A stretch of 35,268 bases of DNA from JAADEM01 sp965371855 (GTDB lineage: Bacteria > Bacteroidota > Bacteroidia > Bacteroidales > Marinilabiliaceae), in contig CBDUZZ010000048.1 in assembly GCA_965371855.1 (NCBI GenBank), forward strand, positions 1 to 35,268. The letters are read 5' to 3'. Both the position numbers and the translations under genes were made by a program. Position 1 is the first letter of the stretch. Each line of letters starts with the position of its first letter. A model generated the notes under the pieces. That model was not told the origin of the DNA. It saw nothing but the letters and a program-made list of their open reading frames with translations, and ran no database searches. Shown here piece by piece: positions 1 to 8,232 of this stretch.

Positions 1-915
1 ATGCAATTCTGGTATTTGGGGGCATTAAAAGCAGCTGAAAAAATGGCATTGGCAATGGGTGACAAAACCTTTGCAAAAAAATGCACCTCTGTTTATGAGT
101 CGGGGAGCAAATGGACAGATGAAAATCTTTTTAACGGAGAGTATTATGTGCAGCAAGTCCTCGATCCAAAGACAAAAGAGGTTATAACTGACTATTTTGC
201 TCCCAATATGCCCAAATACCAGTTAGCAAAAGGGTGTTTGGTCGATCAACTTGTGGGGCAGTATATGGCACATATTTGTGGGATTGGCTACCTTGCCCCC
301 AAGGAGCATATTAAAACCACACTCGAAAGTATTCAAAAATATAATTCCAGGGAGAGTATGGCCGGGCATTTTAATAACATGCGTTCGTATGCCCTTGGCG
401 ATGAATCGGCTCTGTTAATGGCAAGCTGGCCCAATGGACGCCCCAAAATCCCGTTCCCATATTTTTCGGAAGTAATGACTGGGTTTGAGTACGTAGCAGC
501 TATCGGAATGATTTACGAAGGTATGGAAGAAGAAGGACTGAAAGTAATCTCTGATATCCGTGATCGTTATGATGGTTCAAAACGCAGCCCATTTGACGAA
601 GCCGAATGCGGGCACCACTATGCAAGGGCTATGGCTTCGTGGGCAAGTGTAATAGCGTTAACCGGATTCCAATATTCTGCAATTGATAAGATTATGACAT
701 TCAATCCCACAGAAGGAAAACATTTTTGGTCAAATGGCTATTCCTGGGGGACTGTGCAAATTGATAAAACAAGCAAAACTTTCGATATAACATTAGAAGT
801 ATTGTATGGAAATTTAGCCTTGAAATCTTTCAAACTAAACAACACAGGCAAATATACTTTTAAAAGTATTCAGGAATTACAAGAAGGAAGCAAAATGCAA
901 TTACAAATAAATTAA
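1..915 (+). CDS. GH116-type glycosidase (DUF608-like), C-terminal part, 5' truncated by window edge
   Basis: The 304 visible residues match the C-terminal half of the GH116 (beta-glucosidase/GBA2-type, DUF608-related) (alpha/alpha)6 catalytic domain. Visible family marks are GCLVDQLVGQYMA around residues 78-90, where Asp82 is the likely counterpart of the family acid/base Asp, and AECGHHYARAMASW at residues 201-214, whose Glu202 and Arg209 match a conserved sugar-binding segment. Family members are usually 700-900 residues, so at least half of the protein, including the nucleophile Glu and any signal peptide, lies left of the window. The ATG at base 1 is probably internal. The predicted role is hydrolysis of a beta-glucoside or beta-xyloside, probably in the periplasm or at the surface. 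It is followed by a 180-base gap and the co-directional esterase gene. The family call is good; the substrate is unknown. Confidence 0.72.
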   Translation: MQFWYLGALKAAEKMALAMGDKTFAKKCTSVYESGSKWTDENLFNGEYYVQQVLDPKTKEVITDYFAPNMPKYQLAKGCLVDQLVGQYMAHICGIGYLAPKEHIKTTLESIQKYNSRESMAGHFNNMRSYALGDESALLMASWPNGRPKIPFPYFSEVMTGFEYVAAIGMIYEGMEEEGLKVISDIRDRYDGSKRSPFDEAECGHHYARAMASWASVIALTGFQYSAIDKIMTFNPTEGKHFWSNGYSWGTVQIDKTSKTFDITLEVLYGNLALKSFKLNNTGKYTFKSIQELQEGSKMQLQIN

Positions 916-1095
916 GAAGTAAGTAATGTGGTTATAATCGAAATATTTCACCATTTTATCTTGATAATGTGATGATAAAACAGTACGAATTGGCACTATA
1001 AATATGAGGAGTCTTTTACATTCAAATTTGACGAAATAGATTGAATGATATTTTTTTTGCTTATTAGTCAGTATTTGCCTTATAACCTGAATTAT

Positions 1096-2004
1096 ATGAT
1101 TAAGAAACGAATATTAATCTTGGTAGTACTCTTTTTCGGGGTATTTGCGTCCTCAGTTTATGGAATGTTCAGCGAAGTTCATAAAGAGAAGAAATGCCCG
1201 TTTAAGGTCGAAAAAGATATTTCATATCTTGAAAAAAGCAGAACCGAGAAATTGGATTTGTATCTGCCTGATACGGATACGCCCGCTTCAGCGATACTGT
1301 TTATTCATGGTGGAGGTTGGGCAAAAGGGAGTAAATCATCGGAACGTTCTGTTAACATTGCCAGGACTCTTGCCCAAAATGGGTTTGCAGTGTTCTGTAT
1401 CGACTACAAACTTACACAGTTCGAAGGCAAACCATGGCAAAGTAAAATTTCGGATCCCGGTTGGCCTCAAAATATTTACGACTGTAAAACAGCGGTTCGT
1501 TTCATTCGCAAAAATGCTTCCAAATACAATGTTAATCCTGAAAAAATAGCCGTTATGGGCTGCTCGGCAGGAGGGCATCTCGCTCTGCTTACAGGTATGT
1601 CATCTGGGAATAAAGAACTAAACTCAGGTGGTCTTTACATCGACTATTCATCCGGGGTTAATTGTATTGTCGATATGTATGGCATCCCCGATGTGAGAGT
1701 TTGGGGAGGTGATGCATTTCTATCTGTCGATAGTGTTGAACATGCCTGCCAGTTGGAACTTGCTTCCCCGGTAACTCATTTGTCTGCTCAAACCCCACCT
1801 ATCCTTATCCTTCATGGTAAAAACGATGAAACAGTTGATATAAAACAGTCTGTTGATTTTGTAAGGAAATTGAAAAAAGGAAAATTTACCTATAAGTTCG
1901 TGGTTGTTAAAGGTGGTGTACATAGTTTCGATTTGCAACCTCCGCAAAAAGATCTAAGACCGGTAACATTAAGATTCTTGCATAAATATTTAAACAATAA
2001 CTAA
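1096..2004 (+). CDS. Secreted alpha/beta-hydrolase esterase (BD-FAE/Axe-like)
   Basis: A 302-residue alpha/beta-hydrolase. The oxyanion-hole motif HGGGW is at residues 71-75, the nucleophile elbow GCSAG at 155-159 (Ser157), the acid Asp244 in HGKNDETV, and the catalytic His276 in KGGVHSF. This arrangement is typical of bacterial carbohydrate esterases and lipases of the acetylxylan/feruloyl-esterase-like group. I chose the start at 1096 because it gives a normal leader (MIKKRILILVVLFFGVFASS) for Sec export; an in-frame ATG at 1045 would add 17 residues with no leader character. In this cluster the likely job is removing acetyl or other acyl groups from a sulfated glycan before glycosidases act. 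It lies 22 bases before the first fucosidase and is probably co-transcribed with it. The exact ester substrate cannot be read from the sequence. Confidence 0.8.
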   Translation: MIKKRILILVVLFFGVFASSVYGMFSEVHKEKKCPFKVEKDISYLEKSRTEKLDLYLPDTDTPASAILFIHGGGWAKGSKSSERSVNIARTLAQNGFAVFCIDYKLTQFEGKPWQSKISDPGWPQNIYDCKTAVRFIRKNASKYNVNPEKIAVMGCSAGGHLALLTGMSSGNKELNSGGLYIDYSSGVNCIVDMYGIPDVRVWGGDAFLSVDSVEHACQLELASPVTHLSAQTPPILILHGKNDETVDIKQSVDFVRKLKKGKFTYKFVVVKGGVHSFDLQPPQKDLRPVTLRFLHKYLNNN

Positions 2005-2026
2005 TTATTATAAAAACTGATATCGA

Positions 2027-3805
2027 ATGAAAACTTATTTTAAATTTTTAACTCTTCTTCTTGGAGTTCTGTTATTCACTTTCTGTTCTAACCCTGAAAA
2101 AAAGGAAGTACAAAAAGAACTTCAAACAGTTGATAAGATGGACTGGTGGAAAGATGCCAAGTTCGGATTGTTTATTCACTGGGGAGTATATTCTGTACCA
2201 GCCGGTACGTATAACGGACAAAAAATTGGCAGGGTTGGTGAGTGGATTATGAACAGGGGAAAAATACCGGTGGCTGAATATCAGAAATTTGCCAATGAAT
2301 TTAATCCTGTGAATTATGACCCCGAAGCATGGGTGAAAATGGCAAAAGATGCCGGGATGAAATATATTGTAATAACCTCTAAACATCATGATGGCTTTGC
2401 CCTGTTCGATTCGAAAGTTACTAAATGGGACATGGTGGATGCTACCCCTTATGGAAAAGACCTCCTGAAACCATTGGCAGAAGCCTGCCATCGCGAAGGA
2501 ATTCGTTTGGGTTTTTACTATTCGCAAGCGCAAGACTGGAACCATCCAGGAGGTGCTGCTGCTTTCCGCAACACTACACAAGGATGGGCAAATCCCGATT
2601 CGGTAAAAATAGACAAATGGGCAAAAGAACACGGCGGACACTGGGATTCTGCCCAACTTGGCGATATGGATAAATATATTGATGAAATTGCCATTCCGCA
2701 GGTAAAAGAGATCCTGACAAATTATGGAGATGTTGATATTTTGTGGTGGGATACACCAACCGATATGACTGAGGGTCGCTCTGCAAAATTTGCTGAGATT
2801 ATCAAAGACTATCCCAACCTGATTACAAATAACCGGCTTGGTAAAAAATTTGGTGGCGACACTGAAACCCCTGAGCAATTTATTCCTGCAACCGGTTTCC
2901 CGGGGCGCAATTGGGAAGTTTGTATGACCATGAACAACACATGGGGTTATAAATCGTATGACGATAATTGGAAATCAGGCGAAGATCTGCTTAATAAATT
3001 GTCGGAGATAGTTTCGAAAGGCGGTAACTTTTTGCTGAATATTGGACCTAACTCTTTGGGAGAGTTTCCACAAGTCAGTGTTGAACGGTTAAAGTATATG
3101 GGCGATTGGATGAAAGTAAATCAGGAGGCAATTTACGGAACCCAGCCCAGCCCGTTTGCTTACCTCCCGTTTGGCAGGGCTACGCTAAAAGGACAGAAAC
3201 TCTATTTACATGTTACCGATTGGCCTGCTGGTAAGTTGTTGAGGATTCCTCTAAAAAACAAGGCAGTTAAAGCATATCTTTTAGCTGATAGTGATAAAAC
3301 CCTGACCATTGCACAAGATGAAAATAGTATTGAAATATTAGTGCCTGAAGAAGCTCCTGACCCTGTAATTTCTATCGTAGTTATAGAGTTTGAAGGTGAG
3401 CCAAATGTTTTGCCAATACCAACAACCGGAAAAACCGGGAAAGCGTCTTCTGTTGCCGAAGGTACTTTGGTTGCTAATCTTTTCGATGGAGACCCCAACA
3501 ATAAATGGAGTCCTGCAAAAGGAGAAAAAACAGGCTGGGTGGAAGTTGATTTGGAAGAAGAAATTAGTATTGAAAATATTACTTTGGTTGAACCAGGTCA
3601 TCATTTTGGGGATTATTCTCAACCATTCGAGTTACAAGTGAAAATAGAAGATAAGTGGCATGCGGTACTGAAAAGCAAAACAGGAGGCAGTGGTCATTCC
3701 GAAAGTTTTGCCCCGGTTACGGGTCGTTATTTCCGGCTGAATATTACCGGTGCTCACGGAGCTGATCCCGTTTTGAAAGAGTGGATACTTAACCGGGCAA
3801 TCTGA
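2027..3805 (+). CDS. GH29 alpha-L-fucosidase lipoprotein with C-terminal F5/8 (discoidin-like) domain
   Basis: A 592-residue GH29 enzyme removing terminal alpha-L-fucose with retention. The leader ends in LLFTFC, a somewhat atypical lipobox with Cys20, so the protein is probably a membrane-anchored lipoprotein. Family motifs run in order: WWKDAKFGLFIHWGVYS (40-56), TSKHHDGFALFDS (117-129), FYYSQAQDW (163-171) and DVDILWWDTP (235-244), with Asp242 as the expected nucleophile. Glu283 (TPEQ) and Glu297 (NWEVC) are acid/base candidates. Residues about 465-592 form an F5/8 type C-like carbohydrate-binding domain starting near KASSVAEGTLVANLFDGD and ending RYFRLNITG. It is a clear paralogue of the protein at 18011-19717 but carries about 24 extra residues between the QAQDW and GDMDKY motifs. 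It lies 22 bases after the esterase gene. Confidence 0.93.
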   Translation: MKTYFKFLTLLLGVLLFTFCSNPEKKEVQKELQTVDKMDWWKDAKFGLFIHWGVYSVPAGTYNGQKIGRVGEWIMNRGKIPVAEYQKFANEFNPVNYDPEAWVKMAKDAGMKYIVITSKHHDGFALFDSKVTKWDMVDATPYGKDLLKPLAEACHREGIRLGFYYSQAQDWNHPGGAAAFRNTTQGWANPDSVKIDKWAKEHGGHWDSAQLGDMDKYIDEIAIPQVKEILTNYGDVDILWWDTPTDMTEGRSAKFAEIIKDYPNLITNNRLGKKFGGDTETPEQFIPATGFPGRNWEVCMTMNNTWGYKSYDDNWKSGEDLLNKLSEIVSKGGNFLLNIGPNSLGEFPQVSVERLKYMGDWMKVNQEAIYGTQPSPFAYLPFGRATLKGQKLYLHVTDWPAGKLLRIPLKNKAVKAYLLADSDKTLTIAQDENSIEILVPEEAPDPVISIVVIEFEGEPNVLPIPTTGKTGKASSVAEGTLVANLFDGDPNNKWSPAKGEKTGWVEVDLEEEISIENITLVEPGHHFGDYSQPFELQVKIEDKWHAVLKSKTGGSGHSESFAPVTGRYFRLNITGAHGADPVLKEWILNRAI

Positions 3806-4094
3806 AAGTTGGCTTAAAATATACATTTGGAAAGACAAATATCGATGATTTTGTTGTAACGCAAATGTATTTGGAATTTCAGAACTCAGTAAAAGCATCA
3901 AAATTCCATACCTCCCGGACAGGCAGGCATGGACAATCACAAATATTCAAATAGATTAAAAAATAAATTCAGGCTGGTTTTCTGACGAAAATCTTCATAT
4001 TTCATGGAAAAACAATGCTTTTATATGTGATTTGTAAAAGATTGGCTTGCGATTTATATTCAGGTTTAATTCCAATTTACTGAGCTCTGAATTT
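3806..4094 (+). other. Intergenic gap with possible coding vestige
   Basis: This 289-base gap separates the first fucosidase from the DUF1080 gene and is the longest break in the left block before the IS. From 3811 one frame reads about 46 codons without a stop, beginning GLKYTFGKTNIDDFVVTQMY, with no start codon or ribosome site. It may be the tail of a deleted gene, but I recognise no family. No clear TAnnTTTG-type Bacteroidota promoter with correct spacing was found. Confidence 0.25.
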
Positions 4095-4706
4095 ATGAAA
4101 AAGAACGTAATTGTATTATTGATTTTTGTATTATTTGTTCCTGATTTAATGTTGGCACAAGATGTATCTGTTTTTAATGGGGAAAATTTTGATGGTTGGA
4201 AAAAATATGGTGAAGGACAATGGTATGTTGAGAATGGGGAATTGATTGGTGAAAGAAATTCAGGTAAAGATAATTCATATTTGGTCTCAGAAGAATCTTA
4301 CAAGGACTTTGATCTTACCCTTGAGTTTTTTTTAAGTGTGGAGGGAGGCGGCAACAGTGGAATCTTTTTCAGGTCGTTATTCGAAGGTTCAAAAGTAATA
4401 GGTTGGCAAGTAGAGGTGGAACCTGAAGGTAACAATACTGGTGGTATTTATGAGTATTGCGAAAATAAAGGGTGGTTAATAACGCCGGAAATATCAAAAA
4501 GGGCAGTGCAAAAAAGAGATATGTGGAATAAGATGAAAATAATTGTGGTAGGAGATAGTGTCACAACATGGCTTAACGGAACTAAAATGGTCACTCTCAT
4601 AGATGTGGAAATTGGTAAGGCGAATGGTCAGATTGCCTTCCAACTTCATGGTGGCGGCAATATAAAAATCAGGTATAAAAATATAAAAATTAAAAAATTA
4701 AAATAG
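4095..4706 (+). CDS. Secreted DUF1080 (3-keto-disaccharide hydrolase family) protein
   Basis: A 203-residue secreted protein. The start at 4095 gives a normal Sec signal (MKKNVIVLLIFVLFVPDLMLA, cleavage probably before Gln22); an upstream in-frame ATG at 4047 would prepend unrelated residues. The mature part is one DUF1080 concanavalin-like jelly roll (Pfam 3-keto-disaccharide hydrolase family). It opens with FNGENFDGWKKYG (27-39) and contains GQWYVENGELIG (41-52), EGGGNSGIFFR (83-93), the WNKMKIIVVGDSVTTWLNG strand pair (144-162) and a final GQIAFQLHGGG (178-188). Some family members act on glycosides oxidised at C3, so a role in a 3-keto or eliminative route is possible; others may only bind sugars. 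The following DUF1961 gene starts 11 bases downstream, indicating co-expression. Confidence 0.85.
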   Translation: MKKNVIVLLIFVLFVPDLMLAQDVSVFNGENFDGWKKYGEGQWYVENGELIGERNSGKDNSYLVSEESYKDFDLTLEFFLSVEGGGNSGIFFRSLFEGSKVIGWQVEVEPEGNNTGGIYEYCENKGWLITPEISKRAVQKRDMWNKMKIIVVGDSVTTWLNGTKMVTLIDVEIGKANGQIAFQLHGGGNIKIRYKNIKIKKLK

Positions 4707-4717
4707 GATGTAAAATT

Positions 4718-5560
4718 ATGATTAATAAGTTTATGAATTATTTAATCAGGCTGATAGTCATCGTGATGTGTATTTACACTCCGGTTAGTATTTTTGGGCA
4801 GCAAACTCTCCCGGTAATATCATCGGGGCAGAATATCGAAGATAATGACTTCGAAAAGGTAAATCAATCCTCTGAGTGGCAGCTAAAGTTTGAAGATAGC
4901 TGTACTGAAAACTGGCAATCAAAATGGTTTCTTGATGGCCTTCGGGCCACAGTGAATAACACCAAAAGAGGGATGGTGTTTAGTGCCGGTCTGATAAAAG
5001 AAGATGCCTGCCATTCAGTACTCTGGACAAAAGAGTCGTTTAAAGGAGATGTAAAAATTGAGTATGAATATACACGTACCGATAACCAAATTCAGGCTGT
5101 AAATATACTATATATACAGGCAACCGGCACAGGTATAGAACCATATTCAAAAGATATTGCCGAATGGAATGACTTACGGATTATTCCAACTATGAGTAAA
5201 TATTTTAAAAATATGAATCTACTGCATATTAGTTATGCTGCCTATAATTTCGATGATTCAGGAATTGACTATATCAGGGTACGACAATATCCGGTAGCTC
5301 CGGGGCAACGATTCGGTAAAACAACCGAAATACTTCCGGCAAGTTTCGATACCGGACTTTTTATTGCGGGTGTAACTTATAAAATTACAGTTGTAAAAAC
5401 TGATGGGAGTTTATATTTTAAAGTTGTTGGGCCGGATGATTCAAAACTATTTTTGTGGGATATCTCGAATAAACAACAAATTGCGGAAGGGCGTATCGGG
5501 TTAAGGCACATGTTTACAAGGTCTGCCATGTATAGTAGTTTTAAAATATATACAAGATGA
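4718..5560 (+). CDS. Secreted DUF1961 (YesU-like) protein
   Basis: A 280-residue protein with an N-terminal hydrophobic leader (about residues 7-27, ending SIFGQ). The mature part matches DUF1961, the concanavalin-like lectin/glucanase-fold family that includes Bacillus YesU from a rhamnogalacturonan locus. Characteristic parts are the strand segment WTKESFKGDVKIEYEYTRTD near 103-122, the YAAYNFDDSGIDYIRVRQYP segment in the middle, and the closing EGRIGLRHMFTRSAMY (257-272). No enzymatic activity is firmly assigned to the family; a sugar-binding or lyase/hydrolase role is plausible. The start at 4718 follows an AGGA at 4705-4708; Met6 (4733) is an alternative. It is tightly coupled to the DUF1080 gene upstream. 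Confidence 0.78.
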   Translation: MINKFMNYLIRLIVIVMCIYTPVSIFGQQTLPVISSGQNIEDNDFEKVNQSSEWQLKFEDSCTENWQSKWFLDGLRATVNNTKRGMVFSAGLIKEDACHSVLWTKESFKGDVKIEYEYTRTDNQIQAVNILYIQATGTGIEPYSKDIAEWNDLRIIPTMSKYFKNMNLLHISYAAYNFDDSGIDYIRVRQYPVAPGQRFGKTTEILPASFDTGLFIAGVTYKITVVKTDGSLYFKVVGPDDSKLFLWDISNKQQIAEGRIGLRHMFTRSAMYSSFKIYTR

Positions 5561-5648
5561 AATAATTTTGATGGTTTTTTATAAATAGAAGGCACTTACT
5601 TAAAAGCAGGTCGGGAAATGCCCATTATATTAACTTGAAGGAAAAAGA

Positions 5649-6566
5649 ATGAGAATATCACGTAGAAATATGTTGAAACTTACAGGAAGCACCATCGCTA
5701 CAGCAGCAGTGCCCGGTTTGGTTGGTGCGAAAGATATTGTATTGTCTGAACAACCCGATATTTGCAAAAGCGCAATCGTTAATGGAAACTTAAAACAGTC
5801 GGTTGCACACTGGTGTTTTACCACCGCTGCTTCGGTTGAACCAATGTCAATGGACAAACTAATGGTTGAATCGGCAAAAATGGGGATAAAATCAATAGAG
5901 TTGGTTGACCCTAAAGAGTGGGGTAAATTGAAAGAACATGGATTGATTTGCGCAATGGCAAACAGTCATGGATTTGTTGATGGTTTTAACGATAAAAAAA
6001 ATCATGCAATGTGTATCGATGAGATTAAAAAAGCTGTTGATTACTGCGTTGATGCCGGTTTTCCAAATGTGATTACTTTTTCCGGATTTAGGCACGGTAT
6101 CCCCGACGACGTAGGTATTGAAAATAGTGTTGAAGGATTGAAAAAGGTTATCGGATATGCCGAAAAGAAAAATATCAACTTAGTTATGGAGGTTCTGAAT
6201 AGCAGGGTAGATATTCCAATGAAAGGACACCCCGGATATATGGGCGATACAGTTGAGTGGGTGGGCGAAGTATGTAAACAAATCGATTCGCCACGTATGA
6301 AAATGCTTTTTGATATTTATCATGTTCAAATAATGCAGGGTGATATTATTACGCGCATCAGAGAGTGGAAAGATTATATCGGGCATTACCATGTTGCCGG
6401 AGTTCCAGGTAGAAACGAAATGGACGAAAATCAAGAATTAAACTTCCCGGCTATTTTACGCGAAATTGTAAAAACAGGCTACAAAGGATACATTGGGCAG
6501 GAGTTTATTCCAACCCGAAATCCTGTTGATGAACTGAGAAAAGCAGTTCGTTTGTGTGATGTTTAA
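5649..6566 (+). CDS. Tat-exported hydroxypyruvate isomerase-like TIM-barrel protein (AP_endonuc_2 family)
   Basis: A 305-residue sugar isomerase/epimerase-like TIM barrel. The leader MRISRRNMLKLTGSTIATAA is a good twin-arginine signal (SRRNMLK), so it is predicted to be exported folded, consistent with a metal-containing enzyme. Likely metal ligands fit the Xyl-isomerase-like/Hyi pattern: Glu181 in VMEVLN, Asp222 in LFDIYHVQ, His248 in GHYHVAG, and Glu285 in GQEFIP near the C-terminus. Relatives interconvert ketose/aldose or hydroxypyruvate, but exported homologues in glycan loci often have other, sometimes lyase-like, activities on oxidised sugars. A GAAGGA ribosome site precedes the ATG. 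It lies 88 bases after the DUF1961 gene and 30 before the next fucosidase. The fold call is strong; the reaction is unknown. Confidence 0.82.
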   Translation: MRISRRNMLKLTGSTIATAAVPGLVGAKDIVLSEQPDICKSAIVNGNLKQSVAHWCFTTAASVEPMSMDKLMVESAKMGIKSIELVDPKEWGKLKEHGLICAMANSHGFVDGFNDKKNHAMCIDEIKKAVDYCVDAGFPNVITFSGFRHGIPDDVGIENSVEGLKKVIGYAEKKNINLVMEVLNSRVDIPMKGHPGYMGDTVEWVGEVCKQIDSPRMKMLFDIYHVQIMQGDIITRIREWKDYIGHYHVAGVPGRNEMDENQELNFPAILREIVKTGYKGYIGQEFIPTRNPVDELRKAVRLCDV

Positions 6567-6596
6567 TAGTTTTTATGTTTTTTAATTTTTAATAAA

Positions 6597-7769
6597 ATGG
6601 AAAGAAGAATTTTTTTACAATCATCAGCTCTCGCAGCATCCTCGCTTTTAATACCCTCGTTTTTACATTCGTGCAAAACTGATAAAATACCATCGTATCT
6701 GAAGGGTTATGCAAGCGAGTATTCTAAAAATCCTGAGAGTGCTGCACTCTCATGGTTTAGAGATGCAAAATTTGGATTGTTCATGCATTATGGACTCTAT
6801 TCTCAATTAGGCAGAGGAGAATGGGTCCAATTTCGGGAGAATATTCATGTTGCTGAATACGAAAAGTTGAAAAGTAAATTTACGGCAGAAAATTTTGATG
6901 CTGCTTTTATTACAGATTTGGCAGTTGAAGCAGAAATGAAGTATATAAACATTACTACACGCCATCACGATAGCTTCTGTCTTTTTAATACAAAAGCAAC
7001 AGATTTCAACAGTGTTAATTCACCTGCAAAAAGAGATTTGGTGGAGGAGCTGGCTAACGAATGTGCTAAAAAGGGGCTTGGCCTTTGCCTCTATTATTCC
7101 CATGGTCGCGACTGGCGTCATCCACATGCACCCAATAATGATGTTTGGGGAGGTAGTGCACGTCCGAAATATGATGAGCCGGAGCCTTATTATAAATATG
7201 GCGAGGAGCATGATCTGAATAAATATATAGATTTCATGCACCAACAGTTTACTGAACTGTTAACTAACTATGGATCTATTGCCAGTATTTGGTTAGATGG
7301 TTTTTCTACTCCTATGAATGGTCCTACAGAGAAATTCAGAATTCCTGAAACTTATAAACTCATTAAGGAATTGCAACCACAAACACTCATCTCTTCGAAA
7401 TGGGGATATAACGGAACTGAAGACTATTTTGCACCCGAATATCATTGGTTAGAAAGAAATCCTGATAAAACTAATGAAATGGTTAAATCAGGAAAGCCTG
7501 TTGAGCTGTGTACAGCAATTGCAGGCTGGGGTTATAATAAAATGAAAGACGGTAAACACAGAGATGCTAATTCTGTGTGGGAGAATATTGAATATGCTGC
7601 AAGTTATAATGCTAATTTATTACTAAATATCGCTCCTTTGCCCAATGGAAGCATCGATTCTCAGGATATAAATACACTAAAAGAAATAGGACAACGAATC
7701 AGAAAAAATGGATGGCCTGCTAATAAAAAACAGAATCTCTTCACTCAGTTATTTACAGTCGCGGGATGA
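6597..7769 (+). CDS. GH29 alpha-L-fucosidase, compact single-domain, Tat/lipoprotein leader
   Basis: A 390-residue GH29 catalytic domain without the C-terminal binding domain of its larger relatives. The leader MERRIFLQSSALAASSLLIP has a RRxFLQ Tat-like motif and ends in LHSC (Cys26), suggesting a Tat-routed lipoprotein. Motifs are WFRDAKFGLFMHYGLYSQ (53-70), TTRHHDSFCLF (120-130), LYYSHGRDW (165-173) and ASIWLDGFSTP (229-239), where Asp234 is the expected nucleophile. Acid/base candidates are Glu281 (APEYHW) and Glu303 (PVELCTA). It differs from the other GH29 proteins here in having Tyr in place of Trp in the HWG motif (HYG), so its linkage preference may differ. It is the last gene before the IS1380-type insertion. 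Confidence 0.9.
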   Translation: MERRIFLQSSALAASSLLIPSFLHSCKTDKIPSYLKGYASEYSKNPESAALSWFRDAKFGLFMHYGLYSQLGRGEWVQFRENIHVAEYEKLKSKFTAENFDAAFITDLAVEAEMKYINITTRHHDSFCLFNTKATDFNSVNSPAKRDLVEELANECAKKGLGLCLYYSHGRDWRHPHAPNNDVWGGSARPKYDEPEPYYKYGEEHDLNKYIDFMHQQFTELLTNYGSIASIWLDGFSTPMNGPTEKFRIPETYKLIKELQPQTLISSKWGYNGTEDYFAPEYHWLERNPDKTNEMVKSGKPVELCTAIAGWGYNKMKDGKHRDANSVWENIEYAASYNANLLLNIAPLPNGSIDSQDINTLKEIGQRIRKNGWPANKKQNLFTQLFTVAG

Positions 7770-8232
7770 CGATTTTAAAATGAGGAATTCTCGTATTTTG
7801 GAGTCCTTTTTTATTATGAAGATTTTACATTGAAAATTACAGATTGGATATTTTTCTATAAAGACTGATTATCTAATCTCTTCCAAAGATCCGTTTTAAC
7901 TTGCCTAATGCATAATTATCGGCTCTTTTCTTTCATAGTCAAAATCATATTTATTAGAAGAAAAATATATGGTGGTAATCACCTTTTTTATTGTATGATA
8001 ATTTAGAGAAAAGAAATTGATTATATTTTAATCTTTTCCAGCACTATATTAATAACTGTTGTTTAGTAAACTTTAGAACCGTTTGTGTTATATTTTTAAC
8101 CGATAAATTATTTAGATTTCAAAAAACAATAATACTTAAAAATGTAAATTAAAAACGAATAAAAGCGATGTTAATTGTTTATCTTCAAGTCGTTACACAA
8201 AGAAAGATTAACAAAAACACATCACTTTCAGG
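7770..8232. other. 463-base AT-rich intergenic region before the IS1380 transposase
   Basis: No gene is supported here. The region is AT-rich and has stops in all frames. It starts with a possible transcription terminator (listed separately) and must contain the left end and promoter of the downstream insertion sequence. Comparing this region with the reverse complement of 9556-9789 gave no convincing terminal inverted repeat, so the element boundary is unresolved. Confidence 0.6.
7784..7812 (+). terminator. Possible intrinsic terminator after the left operon block
   Basis: Fifteen bases after the fucosidase stop, GGA-ATT-CTC can pair with GAG-TCC across an 8-base loop, leaving ATT as a bulge. 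Six T residues follow (7807-7812). The stem is short and bulged, so this is tentative, but its position suits the end of a transcript. Confidence 0.35.

Noticed and set aside
1045..1095. Upstream ATG extension of the esterase
   Set aside because: The added residues have no signal-peptide character, while the ATG at 1096 begins a normal leader.
2072..2878. Minus-strand open frame of 268 codons
   Set aside because: It lies wholly antisense to the GH29 gene, whose frame has strong family motifs, and its translation shows no domain or leader.
3822..3853. TTTG and TGATTTTG as a Bacteroidota-type promoter
   Set aside because: The spacing is about 16 bases rather than about 19-21, the -7 box is imperfect, and the next gene is about 240 bases away.
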